A stretch of 64,000 nucleotides of DNA from Sclerurus mexicanus (taxonomy: Eukaryota; Chordata; Aves; Passeriformes; Furnariidae), in assembly GCA_013396755.1 (NCBI GenBank), contig VWZF01005201.1:233714-297713 (forward strand). Direction: 5' to 3'. The translations under genes were made by a program, and so were the position numbers. Positions 44,621 to 57,679 of this stretch are shown piece after piece. Within the stretch, counting starts at the first letter, position 1; each line of letters begins with the position of its first letter. The notes beneath the pieces were generated by a model. It saw only the letters and a program-made list of their open reading frames with translations. It made no database searches and was not told the origin of the DNA.

Positions 44621-47518
44621 ACTCCCTGCTATCCCAGGGAAAAAAAAATAATCTGATAGGCAAGAGGAGCAAGATCCAGGGAAGGCAGTAACACTCTTGC
44701 CTTTTTAAATAATGCACAACTCATTTCTGGAGCACTCTGAAATGTGTTGCTTTTTATTAAGTGCAGATAATATTGTGAAGATGTTCCCCCCTCCTTTCAG
44801 GTGAGGCCTTTGGAACAGCAAAGGTCTGTCTGGTGCAGCACAGACCAAGGCCTGGCTGGGAAAACATCCACAAAGCAAAGGCAGGACAGGTAAAAACCTT
44901 CAGTTCCTTCAGGGAACACCTCAGTGTCTTTTCCCTTTTTTTAATAAAAATCTCCCACTTGGGAAGTGAAAGAAAATTGTTACTAATAGTTAGATCTCTG
45001 CTCATAAATAAGTTAAAAAAAAAATAATTCTGGTTTTATTCCTACTGCCTGCCTCATTTGGCAGCCCCAGCTGCTGGAAGAGTGTTAGGGATTTCGCTCT
45101 CTCTTACTCGTACCATTTGGAAGCCTCTTGTATAATAAACACTTCATTAAGCTCCAGACTGATGAGTTACCACACGATTTACAGATGAGAGCCTGGAAAT
45201 GATCTGCTCACTTCCAGGCCTGGCCTTCCCAGTGGGAACCACATCACTGCTTGTGGTTTTCTCAAGGCCACTTAGATTGCTGCTCTGGTATTTCACCTTA
45301 TGTCCGAGAGTCAGAGCAGCCAAAAATCTTTCCTTAGCTACCAGATACAAAGGTCACATAGAAAATGGCTTGCATGTGCATCCCTGAAAAATCCCTGAAT
45401 TGGCAATATCCATGGACTCACGGTTAGGAGGAGCCTGGACTTCTTGCAGGCATCAGCAAGGAGTCCTCTTGTCCAGGAAAATACAAGGTAAACAGATTCT
45501 ACACAAGGCACACAGTATTTCATAGTGTCACTTGATTATTTACTTTACTTTCAAGAAAGGTTTCAGGATAACCTTTAAAAACTGAAAACTAAAAACAAAC
45601 TAGCAAAAAAAAATCCAAAAAACCCCAAACCAACCCTCTTCCCATCTCAGTTCCAAGGATTCATTACTTCTGAGTCATAGTCCCTATTACAAATTGTAAA
45701 TTTTGTTCAGAAAAAGGTGAGAGAAGGATGTGTTGCAGCTGGGAATCCCAAAATAGGCTGTAAAGCTGGGCTGGCACAGCCTGCCTGTTTCCTTTGACCT
45801 CCCACAAAAGCAATAACACCCTTTTTGAGAGGTTTTTGCAGCGGTTTGGCAAAAGAACAACCTTTCAACAGGCACCCAGGACTTGTTTTAAAGACTTCAG
45901 TGGGGAATATCACCACAGCCCATGGGAAATGAGCCCAGCAGGGAACCACCCACACAGCACTGCTTGAAAAAAATTAACAGGTTCATCGAAAATTACTGGA
46001 ATGAGACTGTTTTCACAAAATATTGAGGTTCTTTCAGAAAGGATCCTGTGTTATTTTTCACTCTCTTGCAGCATAAGGATTCAAGATCTCCTTTGCTGAA
46101 AATTTAGTGAACAGCATCTGCAGCATCTTAATTACAGTAGCTGTTCTCATCTTAATCTCTTGCTTCAGAATAAGGTTAAGTGTAATCTGTCCTAGATTCT
46201 TATACAGATGGTTCGTTTCTTAAATACTTGAGAAGAGTTTAGTCGATCTTTAATTCCTTAATCTGGGAACCAAGACCAGCCAACCTGATTCTGTGTGATA
46301 TTTTAGCAGATTTTACAAGAAAAATGTAACACACACACAGAGCCCCCAGCAGGGGTTGATTCCTTTTCAATATTACTTGTTTTGTTCTAATGAAAGGTGC
46401 TGGAGGTGGGAAGATCCACATGATTCTCCCTTCCTCCCATTAACCCAAATAACTACACAGCATTATGGATAAAGAGCATCTGAGTGGCGTGAGAAGCTTG
46501 CAAGTACCTTTTTCCTAACTTGAAATATAGCAGTTTCTGAACAGTTCAATATTATATTCAGCAAAACCTTTTTTTTTTTTTTAATCTATAGGCAGATTGC
46601 TGGCATTGCCAAAAAATACAGATCCTGATCAGACATAGATTTTCTTTCTGCAAGAAAACTGCATGTACTCAATTAGGATTCTGGCAAGGGACAAACTAAG
46701 ACACATAATGACAGTTTTCAGTTGGGTTCATATTGAAACACAGCTGTGAAAATTGCTGATCTAAAACTTTAAACCACAATTTTGGTTTTTTAAGTATTTA
46801 TCTGAGACTTGAACCAAACTTCTTCATGCAGCCATACAGAATAAAAATGGTAGAATTTTCATTTAGACTAAAGGAATAAAAACCTTAAGGGATCTGACTA
46901 CACTTTTTGTTGTCTAGCTCAATTTCCCATTACAAGCTGAGTTGCTCTTTTATTCTTAGTATTGCACTGGTGGAACCCACCTGATGAGAGCGCAGTTATT
47001 CTGGCTGCTCCACACCCCCAGTGAGAAGCAATGCCAGCCCCCAAAAGCAGCCAGAGGAAGTTTTTTCAGCCTCAGTTGTGAAATGAGAAATCACAACCCC
47101 AAAGTCCTGCAGCAGAGTCAGCCCAGGGCCCCACATCAGCAGAGTCACTGCTCCGTGTCCAGCACACAGCCAGTCCTTCCCTCTGGAATAATTGTTCACC
47201 TCTTTAAGCTAATAATCACTTCACCATTTTAATTCCCCAGCTCTTGGCTTGTGCTTATGATTTCAAGCTTTGCATCCAGTAAGACCCTAAAGAAAGCTCA
47301 AGAAATGAGCTCCCCAATAGTCACTTCTCTTGGTGAACTCTTCCAGAACAGGCTCTGCCTGTGTTGACCTTTGGCAAAGCTCCAGGGAAGGCATTTTGAC
47401 ACCCTTTCCAGCAACCCTTGGAGCTCCACATAAAGATAATGGAGATGTTTTATTTCCCTTCAAAATTAGTGTCAGTTTTGGGGGCTTTTTTGTGAGCGTT
47501 TTAAAAAATAGCCACACC
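44621..47518. other. Intergenic DNA, nothing recognised
   Basis: Unique AT-rich sequence. An A/C-rich low-complexity patch lies at 45580-45645 and a T run at 46569-46582. No gene, RNA or mobile element was recognised. Confidence 0.55.
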
Positions 47519-47573
47519 GATCATGGAATCGTTGAGTTGGAAAAGACCTCTAAGATCATTAAGTACAAACCTA
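47519..47573 (-). mobile_element. Older antisense CR1, 3'-terminal part (interrupted)
   Basis: ATGGAATCGTTGAGTTGGAA, then AAGACCTCTAAGATCATTAAG, is the start (on the plus strand) of an antisense CR1. It breaks off at about 47573 and resumes at about 47868 after a younger CR1. Confidence 0.88.
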
Positions 47574-47867
47574 CCTGAAAGGAGCCTGCAGGGAAGATGG
47601 AAAGATGCTTTTCACGAGAGCGTGTCGTGACGGGACAAGGGTGAATGGCTTCAAACTGAAAGAGAGCAGGTTTAGATGGGATATTAGGAAGAAATCCTTC
47701 CCTGGGAGGGCGGGGAGGCACAGGTTGCCCGGAGAAGCTGTGGCTGCAGCATCCCTGGAAGTGTTCTAGACTAGTCTGGATGAGGCTTGGAGGACCTGGT
47801 CTAATGGCAGGGGGATGGAATTGGATGATCCTTAAGGTCTCTTCCAACCCACTCCACGATTTTATGA
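47574..47867 (+). mobile_element. Younger CR1 (sense) inserted in an older CR1
   Basis: GGAGCCTGCAGGGAAGATGG, GTGACGGGACAAGGGTGAAT, TTTAGATGGGATATTAGGAA and TCCTTAAGGTCTCTTCCAAC run in sense CR1 order and end with the ACGATTTTATGA terminal motif. It interrupts an antisense CR1 whose two halves lie on either side. Confidence 0.93.
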
Positions 47868-48065
47868 CCAACCCAGCCCCACCACCCACGAACCCAAGTG
47901 CCACATCCTTGTGTTTTCTGGGCACTTCCAGGGATGCTGACTCTGCCACTGCTCCAATACTTGGCAAGCCTTTCCACAAACAAATGTTCCCTAATACCCG
48001 AGAGGCACAACCTGAGGCCTTTTCCTCTCATCCCCTCACTTGTTTTCCTGGGATAGGAGACTTTT
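47868..48065 (-). mobile_element. Older antisense CR1, inner part (interrupted)
   Basis: It continues the copy begun at 47519: AAGTGCCACATCCTTGTG, CACTTCCAGGGATGCTGACT, GGCAAGCCTTTCCACAAAC, CACAACCTGAGGCCTTTTCC and TGGGATAGGAGAC follow antisense CR1 order of the same subfamily. Confidence 0.85.
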
Positions 48066-48184
48066 ATTGCCTCCCCTTGTGAGTCCCCAGAGTGGAACCA
48101 AGCTGAGGGCTGTGCCTGCCCGCACCCAGCCCTCAAACCCTCAATCCAAACGAACAACTCTTTATTTATCCCCTCCACAAACCA

Positions 48185-49770
48185 GCGGCTCCTCAGGCCT
48201 CAGTCTCCCCGCAGGGCCCCTCCGGACCCGGCTTTTTGTCACAGCCCCTGCACACACTTACCCAACTTCTCAGTGCTCCCCTTGGCGAGCCGTGATTTTC
48301 TTCGGGGCATTATAAATTTCGGCGCTTTGCCCCCTCTCCGGCAGCCGGCGCACCGCGATCGCTCCCCGCCGACACGGCAGCAGATTGATCCCTCCGCCTG
48401 GCCTCGTGCGCGGGTGGATTAACACCGTGATAAATGGACGGGGATTGATTTGCGCTTAATTGACGATTTGGTGGACCCGCTATTAAAAAAAACCAAAAAA
48501 CAAACACACACCGGGGTTTGTGTGTGTCCCCCNNNNNNNNNNNNNNNNNNNNNNNNNNNNNNNNNNNNNNNNNNNNNNNNNNNNNNNNNNNNNNNNNNNN
48601 NNNNNNNNNNNNNNNNNNNNNNNNNNNNNNNNNNNNNNNNNNNNNNNNNNNNNNNNNNNNNNNNNNNNNNNNNNNNNNNNNNNNNNNNNNNNNNNNNNNN
48701 NNNNNNNNNNNNNNNNNNNNNNNNNNNNNNNNNNNNNNNNNNNNNNNNNNNNNNNNNNNNNNNNNNNNNNNNNNNNNNNNNNNNNNNNNNNNNNNNNNNN
48801 NNNNNNNNNNNNNNNNNNNNNNNNNNNNNNNNNNNNNNNNNNNNNNNNNNNNNNNNNNNNNNNNNNNNNNNNNNNNNNNNNNNNNNNNNNNNNNNNNNNN
48901 NNNNNNNNNNNNNNNNNNNNNNNNNNNNNNNNNNNNNNNNNNNNNNNNNNNNNNNNNNNNNNNNNNNNNNNNNNNNNNNNNNNNNNNNNNNNNNNNNNNN
49001 NNNNNNNNNNNNNNNNNNNNNNNNNNNNNNNNNNNNNNNNNNNNNNNNNNNNNNNNNNNNNNNNNNNNNNNNNNNNNNNNNNNNNNNNNNNNNNNNNNNN
49101 NNNNNNNNNNNNNNNNNNNNNNNNNNNNNNNNNNNNNNNNNNNNNNNNNNNNNNNNNNNNNNNNNNNNNNNNNNNNNNNNNNNNNNNNNNNNNNNNNNNN
49201 NNNNNNNNNNNNNNNNNNNNNNNNNNNNNNNNNNNNNNNNNNNNNNNNNNNNNNNNNNNNNNNNNNNNNNNNNNNNNNNNNNNNNNNNNNNNNNNNNNNN
49301 NNNNNNNNNNNNNNNNNNNNNNNNNNNNNNNNNNNNNNNNNNNNNNNNNNNNNNNNNNNNNNNNNNNNNNNNNNNNNNNNNNNNNNNNNNNNNNNNNNNN
49401 NNNNNNNNNNNNNNNNNNNNNNNNNNNNNNNNNNNNNNNNNNNNNNNNNNNNNNNNNNNNNNNNNNNNNNNNNNNNNNNNNNNNNNNNNNNNNNNNNNNN
49501 NNNNNNNGGGGGGAACGCTGGGGCGAAGGGCGGCGGCTGCGCCTTTCCCTCCGCACACCGCTCCGCGCGGTTTATTCCAGCCCCTCAAAACCTCCATTTC
49601 ACACCTCGTATCCACCTCTGCCTGCTCTGCTGTGCCGCGCTGCCCCCTCCGATTGCCCGGCTCTGCGCCCTGCCTTGGTTAGTTTTCCCGTGACGGGTCA
49701 CGGAGGGGCAGCGCTGACCTGTCGAGGCACAGGGCTCTTCCAGCGCGGGATATTGTGCCGCTCATCACTG
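48185..49770. promoter_or_regulatory. Second gapped CpG island
   Basis: The left flank (GCAGCCGGCGCACCGCGATC, CCTCGTGCGCGGG) and right flank (CTGGGGCGAAGGGCGGCGGC) are strongly CpG-rich around a 975-base gap. The left flank also carries GGATTAACACCG, GCGCTTAATTGACG and related ATTA words. No coding exon is recognisable in the visible parts. The gap could hide a promoter, exon or GC-rich repeat. Confidence 0.45.
48533..49507. other. Assembly gap (975 N)
   Basis: A run of 975 undetermined bases, with CCCCC at its left edge and GGGGGG at its right. Long open frames across it are artefacts. Confidence 1.
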
Positions 49771-49802
49771 CGGGATAACCTGACCCCGCCAGGCTTGGCA
49801 GA

Positions 49803-50210
49803 GAATCATAAAATCACAGAATTGGATTGGAAGGGACCTTAAAACTCATCTTTTTCCACCCACTGCCATGGGCAGGGACACCTTCCACAGTCCTGGGTTA
49901 CTCCAAGCCTCATCCAGCCGAGTCTTGGACACTTCCAGGGATGGAGCAGCCACAGCTTCTCTGGGCAGCCTGTGCCAGGGCCTGCCCACCCTCCCAGGGG
50001 AGGATTTCTTCCTAAAATCTAACCTAAACCTCCTCAGTGCGAAGCCATTCCCGCTTTTCCTGTCACTAAATGCCTTTGTAAATAGTCCCTCTCCGTCCTT
50101 CTTGTAGCTCCCTTCAGGGACTGGAAGGCCACAATTAGGTCACCCCGGGCCTTCTTTTCTCTGGGTAGAACAGTTCCAGTTCTCACCCTTCCCTTGCCCA
50201 GCTGCTCAGG
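49803..50210 (-). mobile_element. CR1 LINE 3' fragment (antisense, ~400 bp)
   Basis: ATAAAATCACAGAATTGGAT, TGGAAGGGACCTTAAAACTC, CCACTGCCATGGGCAGGGAC, CTCTGGGCAGCCTGTGCCAG, AAGCCATTCCCGCTTTTCCT and ACTGGAAGGCCACAATTAGG follow antisense CR1 order. The inner end is vague. Confidence 0.94.
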
Positions 50211-53200
50211 GACTGGTTCCAAACTCATTACCTCTGGCTTACCTGTGGCATTATGTTAATCTTAAATGTAACATAAACTCCCCCCAGGATCAGTCGCCTG
50301 GGACTACAGGGCTTTGTGGACAAAGCAGGAATTGGATTTCTGGCAGGAGTGAAAGTAAAGGCCAAGAAGGAAGTTAATTAACAAAAACTGTAACCTTCAT
50401 TTACCTTTTCTGTCATCTTTTGTTCTTCCCTTCTGTTGTGCCAAATCCCAGAGCTTTTACCCAACAGCCTCACAACACAGTCTGCAGTAAGAGATGACAA
50501 AAGCTCCGTGCAATTCATGACAGCGGAGCAACATTATCCTCCAGTATTCATCTATTATTTACCACAAAGTACTTTCAGAGCTGACAAGAGAAGCGGGATG
50601 GAGTCAACCTGTTGGACAGCTTGGTGGAGCCCTGTCTGTGCGTTTGAGGGGTCTGAAGGGACATGTTTGTGGCTGTACCCCCACAGCGAGCACGACCCAG
50701 CCATCCCCTGAACGCAAAGGTGGCCGAGTTGAAATCTTTTCCAACAGCTCCTGGATTCCAACTAACCTGAGCTCCAGCAACAGCACCCAGAACCACCTCT
50801 GCATTTCAGTTGCTGAACGTGGCAAAATAAACTGTGAACAAAGCTTGAAGCCTTCATATTAAAGGATTGCCTTAGGCGCCACACCTTCTCTTCCCACCCA
50901 CCCCAGTGCCTTCTGCCCCTGGGCAGTTGAGTTCTGCAACTCCGCAATGAGTTTCAACATCTGAAACAAATATGGGATCCCAGAATTGATGAGCCCGTGG
51001 TTTGACGGAGTAGAGCAAACCCTGTGTTCCCACACCTGTGTGTGCACACCAGTGGGACCCTGTCCCTGTCTCTGCACTTGCAGAGCTCCGCTGAGTGATG
51101 GAAGCTCTCGAAATAATTACACGGACTGCAATACGCGACGGGCTCCAACGCTGCAAGGCAGCTCTTCCTCGAGGGCAATTGCGCCCTGCTTTGTTTTTCC
51201 AAACGGCAGGACTTGTCTCCAAGCTCTTCCTCAAGCAAGGATGACCAGTACTACCCAAAAATTCCATCCGCCTTCCCTCTAAGGCAGCCTTTAGATGATT
51301 TTGTTACACTGGGTACATAATGGAAAGGAGATAGAGAGGCAGTTCATTACGTGGGATAAAGAAAAGTTGTCTTTGGTGTCACCTGTAGCCCTGTGGCACC
51401 TGTGTCCTGATGACAGCAAAAGGAAAAGAGCAGATTACAAGCCAACTCAGAAGGCACTGTCAATACATTTCAGTGGGAAGGAAAAGACAGGTTTACTAGT
51501 TAATTAAGAACCATAGCAAAGGCAGCTAAAATTACATGGAAAGAAAAATTTAAAATTTCTCTGGCCGCAGAGTGACCTCCATTCCTGCCTGCAGCTCCCT
51601 TTGTGTTTGGTATAGCCAAATCTGTGTGTTCCTGGCCTGGAAAAACAGGAATGTGGCTGAGAGCACCCGTAAGCAAAATAACTGCATTGATTTATTATGC
51701 CAACAACTGTTACATCTCCTTAGCACAGACATGGTTTAAATAATTGTATGTTCAATAATTTTATTTCCTTGTGCAAGAATCAGGGAGTCGTATAAAACCT
51801 GATACTGCTAGAATGAAATAGCATCTTCTGACAGGTCCGGCGTGGTGAGTTGGTAAGCGCTGAGCATTTGTGTTTTAATTATTGGACACACATAAATCAT
51901 TTATTACACATTGATTTGTTTTTTAAGAATGTTTTGGTGGTGTGAAAATGGCTGGTAATTAACCTGTGATTAGACAGAGTTACCCCCTTAAGCAAAGCGG
52001 GGGAACCTCTGAAAGCTTATGTTTATCAACCATTTCACTTTTAATTCTAAAAAGTCAAAGGCCCATATGGGTCTTGCTGGAGATACAGGAATGCTCATTT
52101 GGAAAATTAAAAAGATTGCCCAAATTCTCACTGCCAGGAAGAACCAAGGGGAAAGATTTCAGATTCATAAGAATTGGGATTGTGCCTGTGATTTTTGATT
52201 CCTAAGCTGTATCCAAAGGAAAAGCTAATTGGATATTAGGGGTTCATTAGTGGTTCAGAAAAACAGTATTGGTGGACAGAGACAAATCCTGGGAACAGAA
52301 GGATCTGTTGGTTTGATCGTTTTGCATAAGATACCACAACATTAAATTCTAAATTCTCCCACGATCCTGAGCCCAGCAGCTGCTGATTCCCAACTTTGCT
52401 GTGGAAAATGCAATTTATCAACTCTCTGAGCTCAGGGAGAGAAGCAAAGACATGGTAAACACAAACGGTATCGTCATTCATCCAAACAATTGATGGGTTT
52501 TTTCCCATTAGATGCCTGCTACTGTTGCCTGTTCCAGCTACAGTTCCCTGTGGTAAAGTTCAGTGTTTGGTTGTTCTGGATGGGAATATTTGGGGGAAAT
52601 TTGAGCAGAGCAACATCAGTGCCTTCTGTGAGTTCCCTTTCTGAAGCTGGAGGTGCGAGTTGGCAGCCTCTAAATTTGTGTATTCAAAACATTCTGGAAG
52701 AATTATTATTTCCACCTCCATAGCATCTTTCAGCCAAGGATTTCAAATCACTACTAGCCACAGATGAATTAAACTTCCACCTGGCAGGTGCAGAAATATT
52801 ATTATCCATCATTTCAGGAAAGGGAGGTTTTTGAGGAAGCAGAACCCACACTTTTCACCTCCTCTGCTTCACTCTAAGACCATCCTTGCGGGGAGCAGGT
52901 TCAAAATTACGGATTTTGGATAAAATCCCAGGCTCACTGAGGACAGGGACGAGACTTCTGCTGTCTCCTGTGGGGTCCCAAAGGCTTGAAAGCTTGTCAG
53001 CTGATAAGTTGTTATATTTACTGCACTTTCACAATAAAACTCTTAGTAAAGGGACTTTCATTTAAAAACAAACAGGGAGGAACGGAAATGAGCTACTTTG
53101 TAATCAGCCAAGCCAGAGCAGCAAACGAGCCTGGCTGGCTTGGGTTTCTCATTCGGGTGCTATTCAATGCCACTGTTATTTCTGAGCACGATGGTGCAGC

Positions 53201-55409
53201 CAAGTCTGGAAATGGAGGGATTTGAAAAACAACAGGAAGAAATTCCATATCCCCTACCTGTGCCGTGAAATGTTACAGGAGACCCGTGGATAATTGTTAC
53301 AGGGCTGCGCCGGTCACAATCTGGGTCTGAACCAGGGGACACAGGGTTAAGCCCGAGTTATTTTGAACAATACATTTCACTTTATTTTCCTGTTTCGACT
53401 TTGCAGACTTACATTCTGAGGCTTTACTACTTAATCCCCACTGTAGTAATAAAAATTTTTAATCCTGTGTTTAAAATATGAGATTTACTTGTCAAAATCT
53501 GGATATACAGCGGGAATTATAATCACTGTTCAGCAAAAGCAATTCCCCTCAAGTTCAGGCTGGAGCTTGGGACAGTCTGTCAGGTGCTTTGTGTTGGCAC
53601 TGGAGGAATGTTCAGACTACAGAGGTCACAGCAGCTTTCCCTGGGCACTGGGGACACAAAGAAGTTCACATGCATTTCACAGGTGCCAGCTCAGGTTTCC
53701 CATTTTTCTCTGATTTTGTGTCTTAATCCACCCATTCTTGCTGTGGTGTTATCTGAAAGGTTGGCTCCCTCAGTAACTAATAGGCAAAGCCTTTGGCCAG
53801 ACCCAAAATGCAGGGCAGGTTTGCCATGTCAGCGCCTCACAGCCACTGTTAGGCAGAGCTCAGGTTTGCACAAGACTGGAGTCAAGGAATTTTAGGCAGT
53901 GAATGGACCAGGAGAGCCCTGCAAGCCTCGGCAGGGATGCCCACCTGGCCAGACCCCTCAGCATGGGCACTGCTTCAAAGGGGCAAGGCTAAACTCCTCC
54001 TGAATTACAGTTTAGGTGCTGATAAGGAGCAGATGTGGGATCTAACACAGATTAACATCCGACTGACAGCTCTGCCCCTCTGGGAAAGGGAATTCCAGGC
54101 TGACCTGGCCATTTTATTATGAAACTTGAAATATTTTCCTCACTGGAACAGAATTTATGTTCTTTACCCAATATTTATTCAGAGCAGATTTGGAATGTGC
54201 CGCCCACAACTACCAATCTTGTGTTACAATAATGTGACAGAAAAGATTAAATTCCTTATGTTTTCATGTGGTAAAATTAATACCAATGTCCCTGAGCTCT
54301 TTATTGAATTCTTAAACAGCTGTAAGTTCTCACCCAGGTACCTGTAACTAGTGTGCAGATATTGATATAATTCTGTTTCCAGCAAAGGTATCTCCAGGAA
54401 AAAGGTTCAGTGTCAATTTATCAATGGTAACATCTGATTTTCTTACGGCTGGTTGGTTTTGAGATTGTTTCTCAATGAGATGCTATTTCAACATAACAAC
54501 CCTTTGTCTTGTTCAATGGCAAGAATGTTTTTCCTTCCTGGCTAAAAGGAGGTTTAAATCTTTATGAGGAAAAGAAAACCTGAGAATAGTGATTATTTTC
54601 TCTTAATGGAAAATTACAAACAACTATCAACTAAATCATCCTTCTTGCTAGACATGACAGACTTAAGCACTTTGAAATGATTTGTTTTTAGATGATATTA
54701 TTATTTCATGGTTGAAACAGTAATACCTTTTGCTTCACCAGACTCTGGGTATCACCCCATTCCTTACCCTGTGGAGACACCATCAAGTAGAAATTTGGGG
54801 CACTTATTACGAGGGATGGAGATAAAAATGCATTGCTTTAGTTGTATAATGCCCACGTGTCTCTGCCATGCCAGGTCTTGTGCACTGCCCAGGACTGGCT
54901 TTACCCAGGACACAGAGATTTTTTTTTTTTCTCTCCAAAAACTGCTCCAGTGACATTTTTCTAACCAGGGAGTGGGGACACAGCTGCTGGCTGGGCCACC
55001 CAAATCACACCTGCACCCAGCCCTGGCTTCTGCCCTGGTCGTTAAACCACTGCAAAAAAAGCTCCAGGGAATACATCCAAAGCCTTTAAAATGCAATCAG
55101 CCCTCAGCCAAAAATCACCTCACTCCATTACCCTGCCTTGGAAACCTGCTCCACAGAGTGAGCTGTGTTCCAGCTCCAGGAGCTGGGTAAAATGAAGATA
55201 TTCTCCCTGTCTCATTGGCCCCAGCACAGACTCCCTTCCCAGCACATCTTTGTCCAAGCACTGTGACCTAAACTGCGACAAATGGAGCCAACCTTTCCAT
55301 CAGGAAAGGCTTAATTTATTGTGAGCAAAGAACAACAAATCACAGCCTCTCAGATTTATGGCCCCCAGGATCTGAATTGACCATAGAGCACTGCAGCCTT
55401 TCCAGCACT
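50211..55409. other. Intergenic DNA, no gene recognised
   Basis: Unique sequence with short overlapping frames on both strands (up to 131 codons, none recognised). AT-rich patches with TAAT cores lie at about 51730-51970 and 53450-53530. No repeats or RNA genes were seen. Confidence 0.5.
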
Positions 55410-55600
55410 CCAGTCATTGCTTTAATAAAGTTGAAAATGTAAAATCTGCATGCATGCAGAGCCACCCATCTGAATTTTATGTAAAGTGCACAATAAGTTT
55501 ATGGATGGTAGTAACGTATCACTCCTTGTAATTTCATTATGTAAAAAGACACAGTTGGGATCTCTTAGGCCCCTATTTAAACATTTATGAATTAAAGAAC
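55410..55600. promoter_or_regulatory. Candidate element with CTGCATGCATGCAG palindrome
   Basis: A perfect 14-bp palindrome lies at 55446-55459. TTATGTAAAGTGCACAATAA, TTGTAATTTCATTATGTAAA and ATTTATGAATTAAAG follow. AT-rich, non-repetitive. Confidence 0.28.
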
Positions 55601-57679
55601 AGAATGCATGCAAGACTGGGATTGGAGAACAACATTTTCCACCAGGCAGAATTGATGGGAAAGGGTTCTCAGAATTTTATGAGGCCGTAAGAATCTCTTT
55701 GCTGCCCAGTTAGAGAGAATCTGACAGGGAATGAGGGGAAAAAAAGAAACCCAAAAGAAGTCAGAAATCCGTCAGGATGGGGAGAAAGTGCAAATTTAGG
55801 ACCTTCAAGCAAACCCACCCTGAAATGCAGATAGTTCTGGGATCGGATCCAGGTGGAGACTTTAAGACTTAGCAGCAGTAGAACTGGGAACCCCTTTGTA
55901 GTTCCAATGGTTACCACAGCTGTGTGCATGAGCCCTTGCTTTATCTTGTCACACTGAAAACGTGTGTTCATGCCCTGGCTCTGTTCCTCCCCTCACCCCC
56001 ACCCAGCCCCTCGAAGATCTCGTGTTTAATTTCATCACTAGTTCAATGCTTTGATCACAGGGGCAGTATAGCCAAGGAAGGAAAAGCCTCAAGTCAACGT
56101 TGGGTTTATGATGGCACGTGTGGGACATTTCATGCCCTGAGTTAAGTAAGCTCTAACCTGTTTGGGCAATACCTTTTGGTCCATAGAAATGCCATTATTC
56201 AGACTATCACAATCAATAAATTGGATTTTGCTTTTGCAAGTGAAAGGGCTGTTATTTTTCATACAGTTTGTCAATAGGCTCCAGGTTATGAGATATATGA
56301 AACATATTCTACACGGGCCAGAGAGTTATGAGCTCTCAGGCAGATGAATTATTTAAGTTCTTTTCACTTCTATAAAAAAATAAATACAGAGATGGCCAAA
56401 ACAGATGCCATAAATTGTGACTTCGATGTAGGATTTTCATCTTTTCTTGTCTGTTCTAAAAAGCCTGGGTTCTTTGTACAGAAAAGCCTTTTACCATTTG
56501 CATCCACACAGTGAAAGACATTATTATACACTGAAATAGTGTCCTGTGAACTGGACTTACAGGTGATGACTTACTACACATGAACTAAGAAGTATGTGGT
56601 TCTGCTGGAAGCTGGAGGGAAAGATGTATTTTCATTTACACGTGTGCCCTGCAGAGCCGGAGTGGAGAATGGGGCCTCTCTGCTGCCAGATGCTGCAGGG
56701 ATGTTTGAGCAGAAGGGGAATTCTTACATCCAATCTCATGTATTAGGATATTGCTTCCTTTTCCCCACCAGCACGTGCTTGGAGCACTCTAAGCCAGCCA
56801 GCTCTGCCCTTGCTGTTTCCTTACCCAATCCACTCTAGTTAAATACCTTTTTCATAAGGAGTTTTAAATTATAAGTCTAAATGAGGCCAATAAATTATAC
56901 TTCATAAAATCCTGTGCACATCATTTCCTCACAGAAAAGGCTCCAAAGAAATATTTTCCATGCCACCACCTATGTTCCCATCCCTTTGCAATATAACATT
57001 TATTCTAATATTAAAATGGCAGCTGCTCTATAAATTGTGAATCATTAGCACTCTCCATTGATTTTTCCCTTGCAGCCTGCAACCCTGGGCAGCGACTGCG
57101 TGTGAATATCAGTCTATTGGATTGAGATTCATATCCTATTTGAGGGTCAAAGACCGAGACCTCATGAGCTTGAACTTCTATCAGCCTAAAGCTGATCAAT
57201 ACTTGGAGATATATTTGATCCTGGCTGCAAGCACAGATTAAGTGGCCATAAATACAATCAAAAACGTGAGGCTGCTGGGAGAAGGGGCTGGGGAATGGGA
57301 GCCCAGGCGCAGACATACCAGCTCCACTGGGATTTCTGGGAGCAGGGATGAGCCTGCAGGGCTGGGTCCTGAATTTTGTGGGGAGGGGGAATGCAGCTCT
57401 GCTGATGGAGGAAGAAAGGAGGATTGGTGACACAACGTTGTTTTCCAAGCCTGGTGTTCATGTTGGACATGGGACTCCTTCAGATTCCCACACAGTCCCC
57501 AGCCCAGGTATCCCAGGAGGTGAGGAGGTCTCTTCCTGGCACGGGTCAGAGCCAGCTGCACAACCACAGCTCAGCCTGGCATAGGCACCACAGGTGGGCA
57601 CGCTGGGAGGATTAATTGAAAAACATCAAACAGATCAAATGGGTTCCTTTCTTCTGTCTCCCCTCTCAGCCTCCCCCTA
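55601..57679. other. Intergenic DNA, nothing recognised
   Basis: Unique sequence. Frames of 98-145 codons at 57011-57570 overlap on both strands and match nothing known. Confidence 0.55.

Noticed and set aside
48419..49842. Long open frames (up to 440 codons) across 48.4-49.8 kb
   Set aside because: Most of each frame is the 975-base gap.
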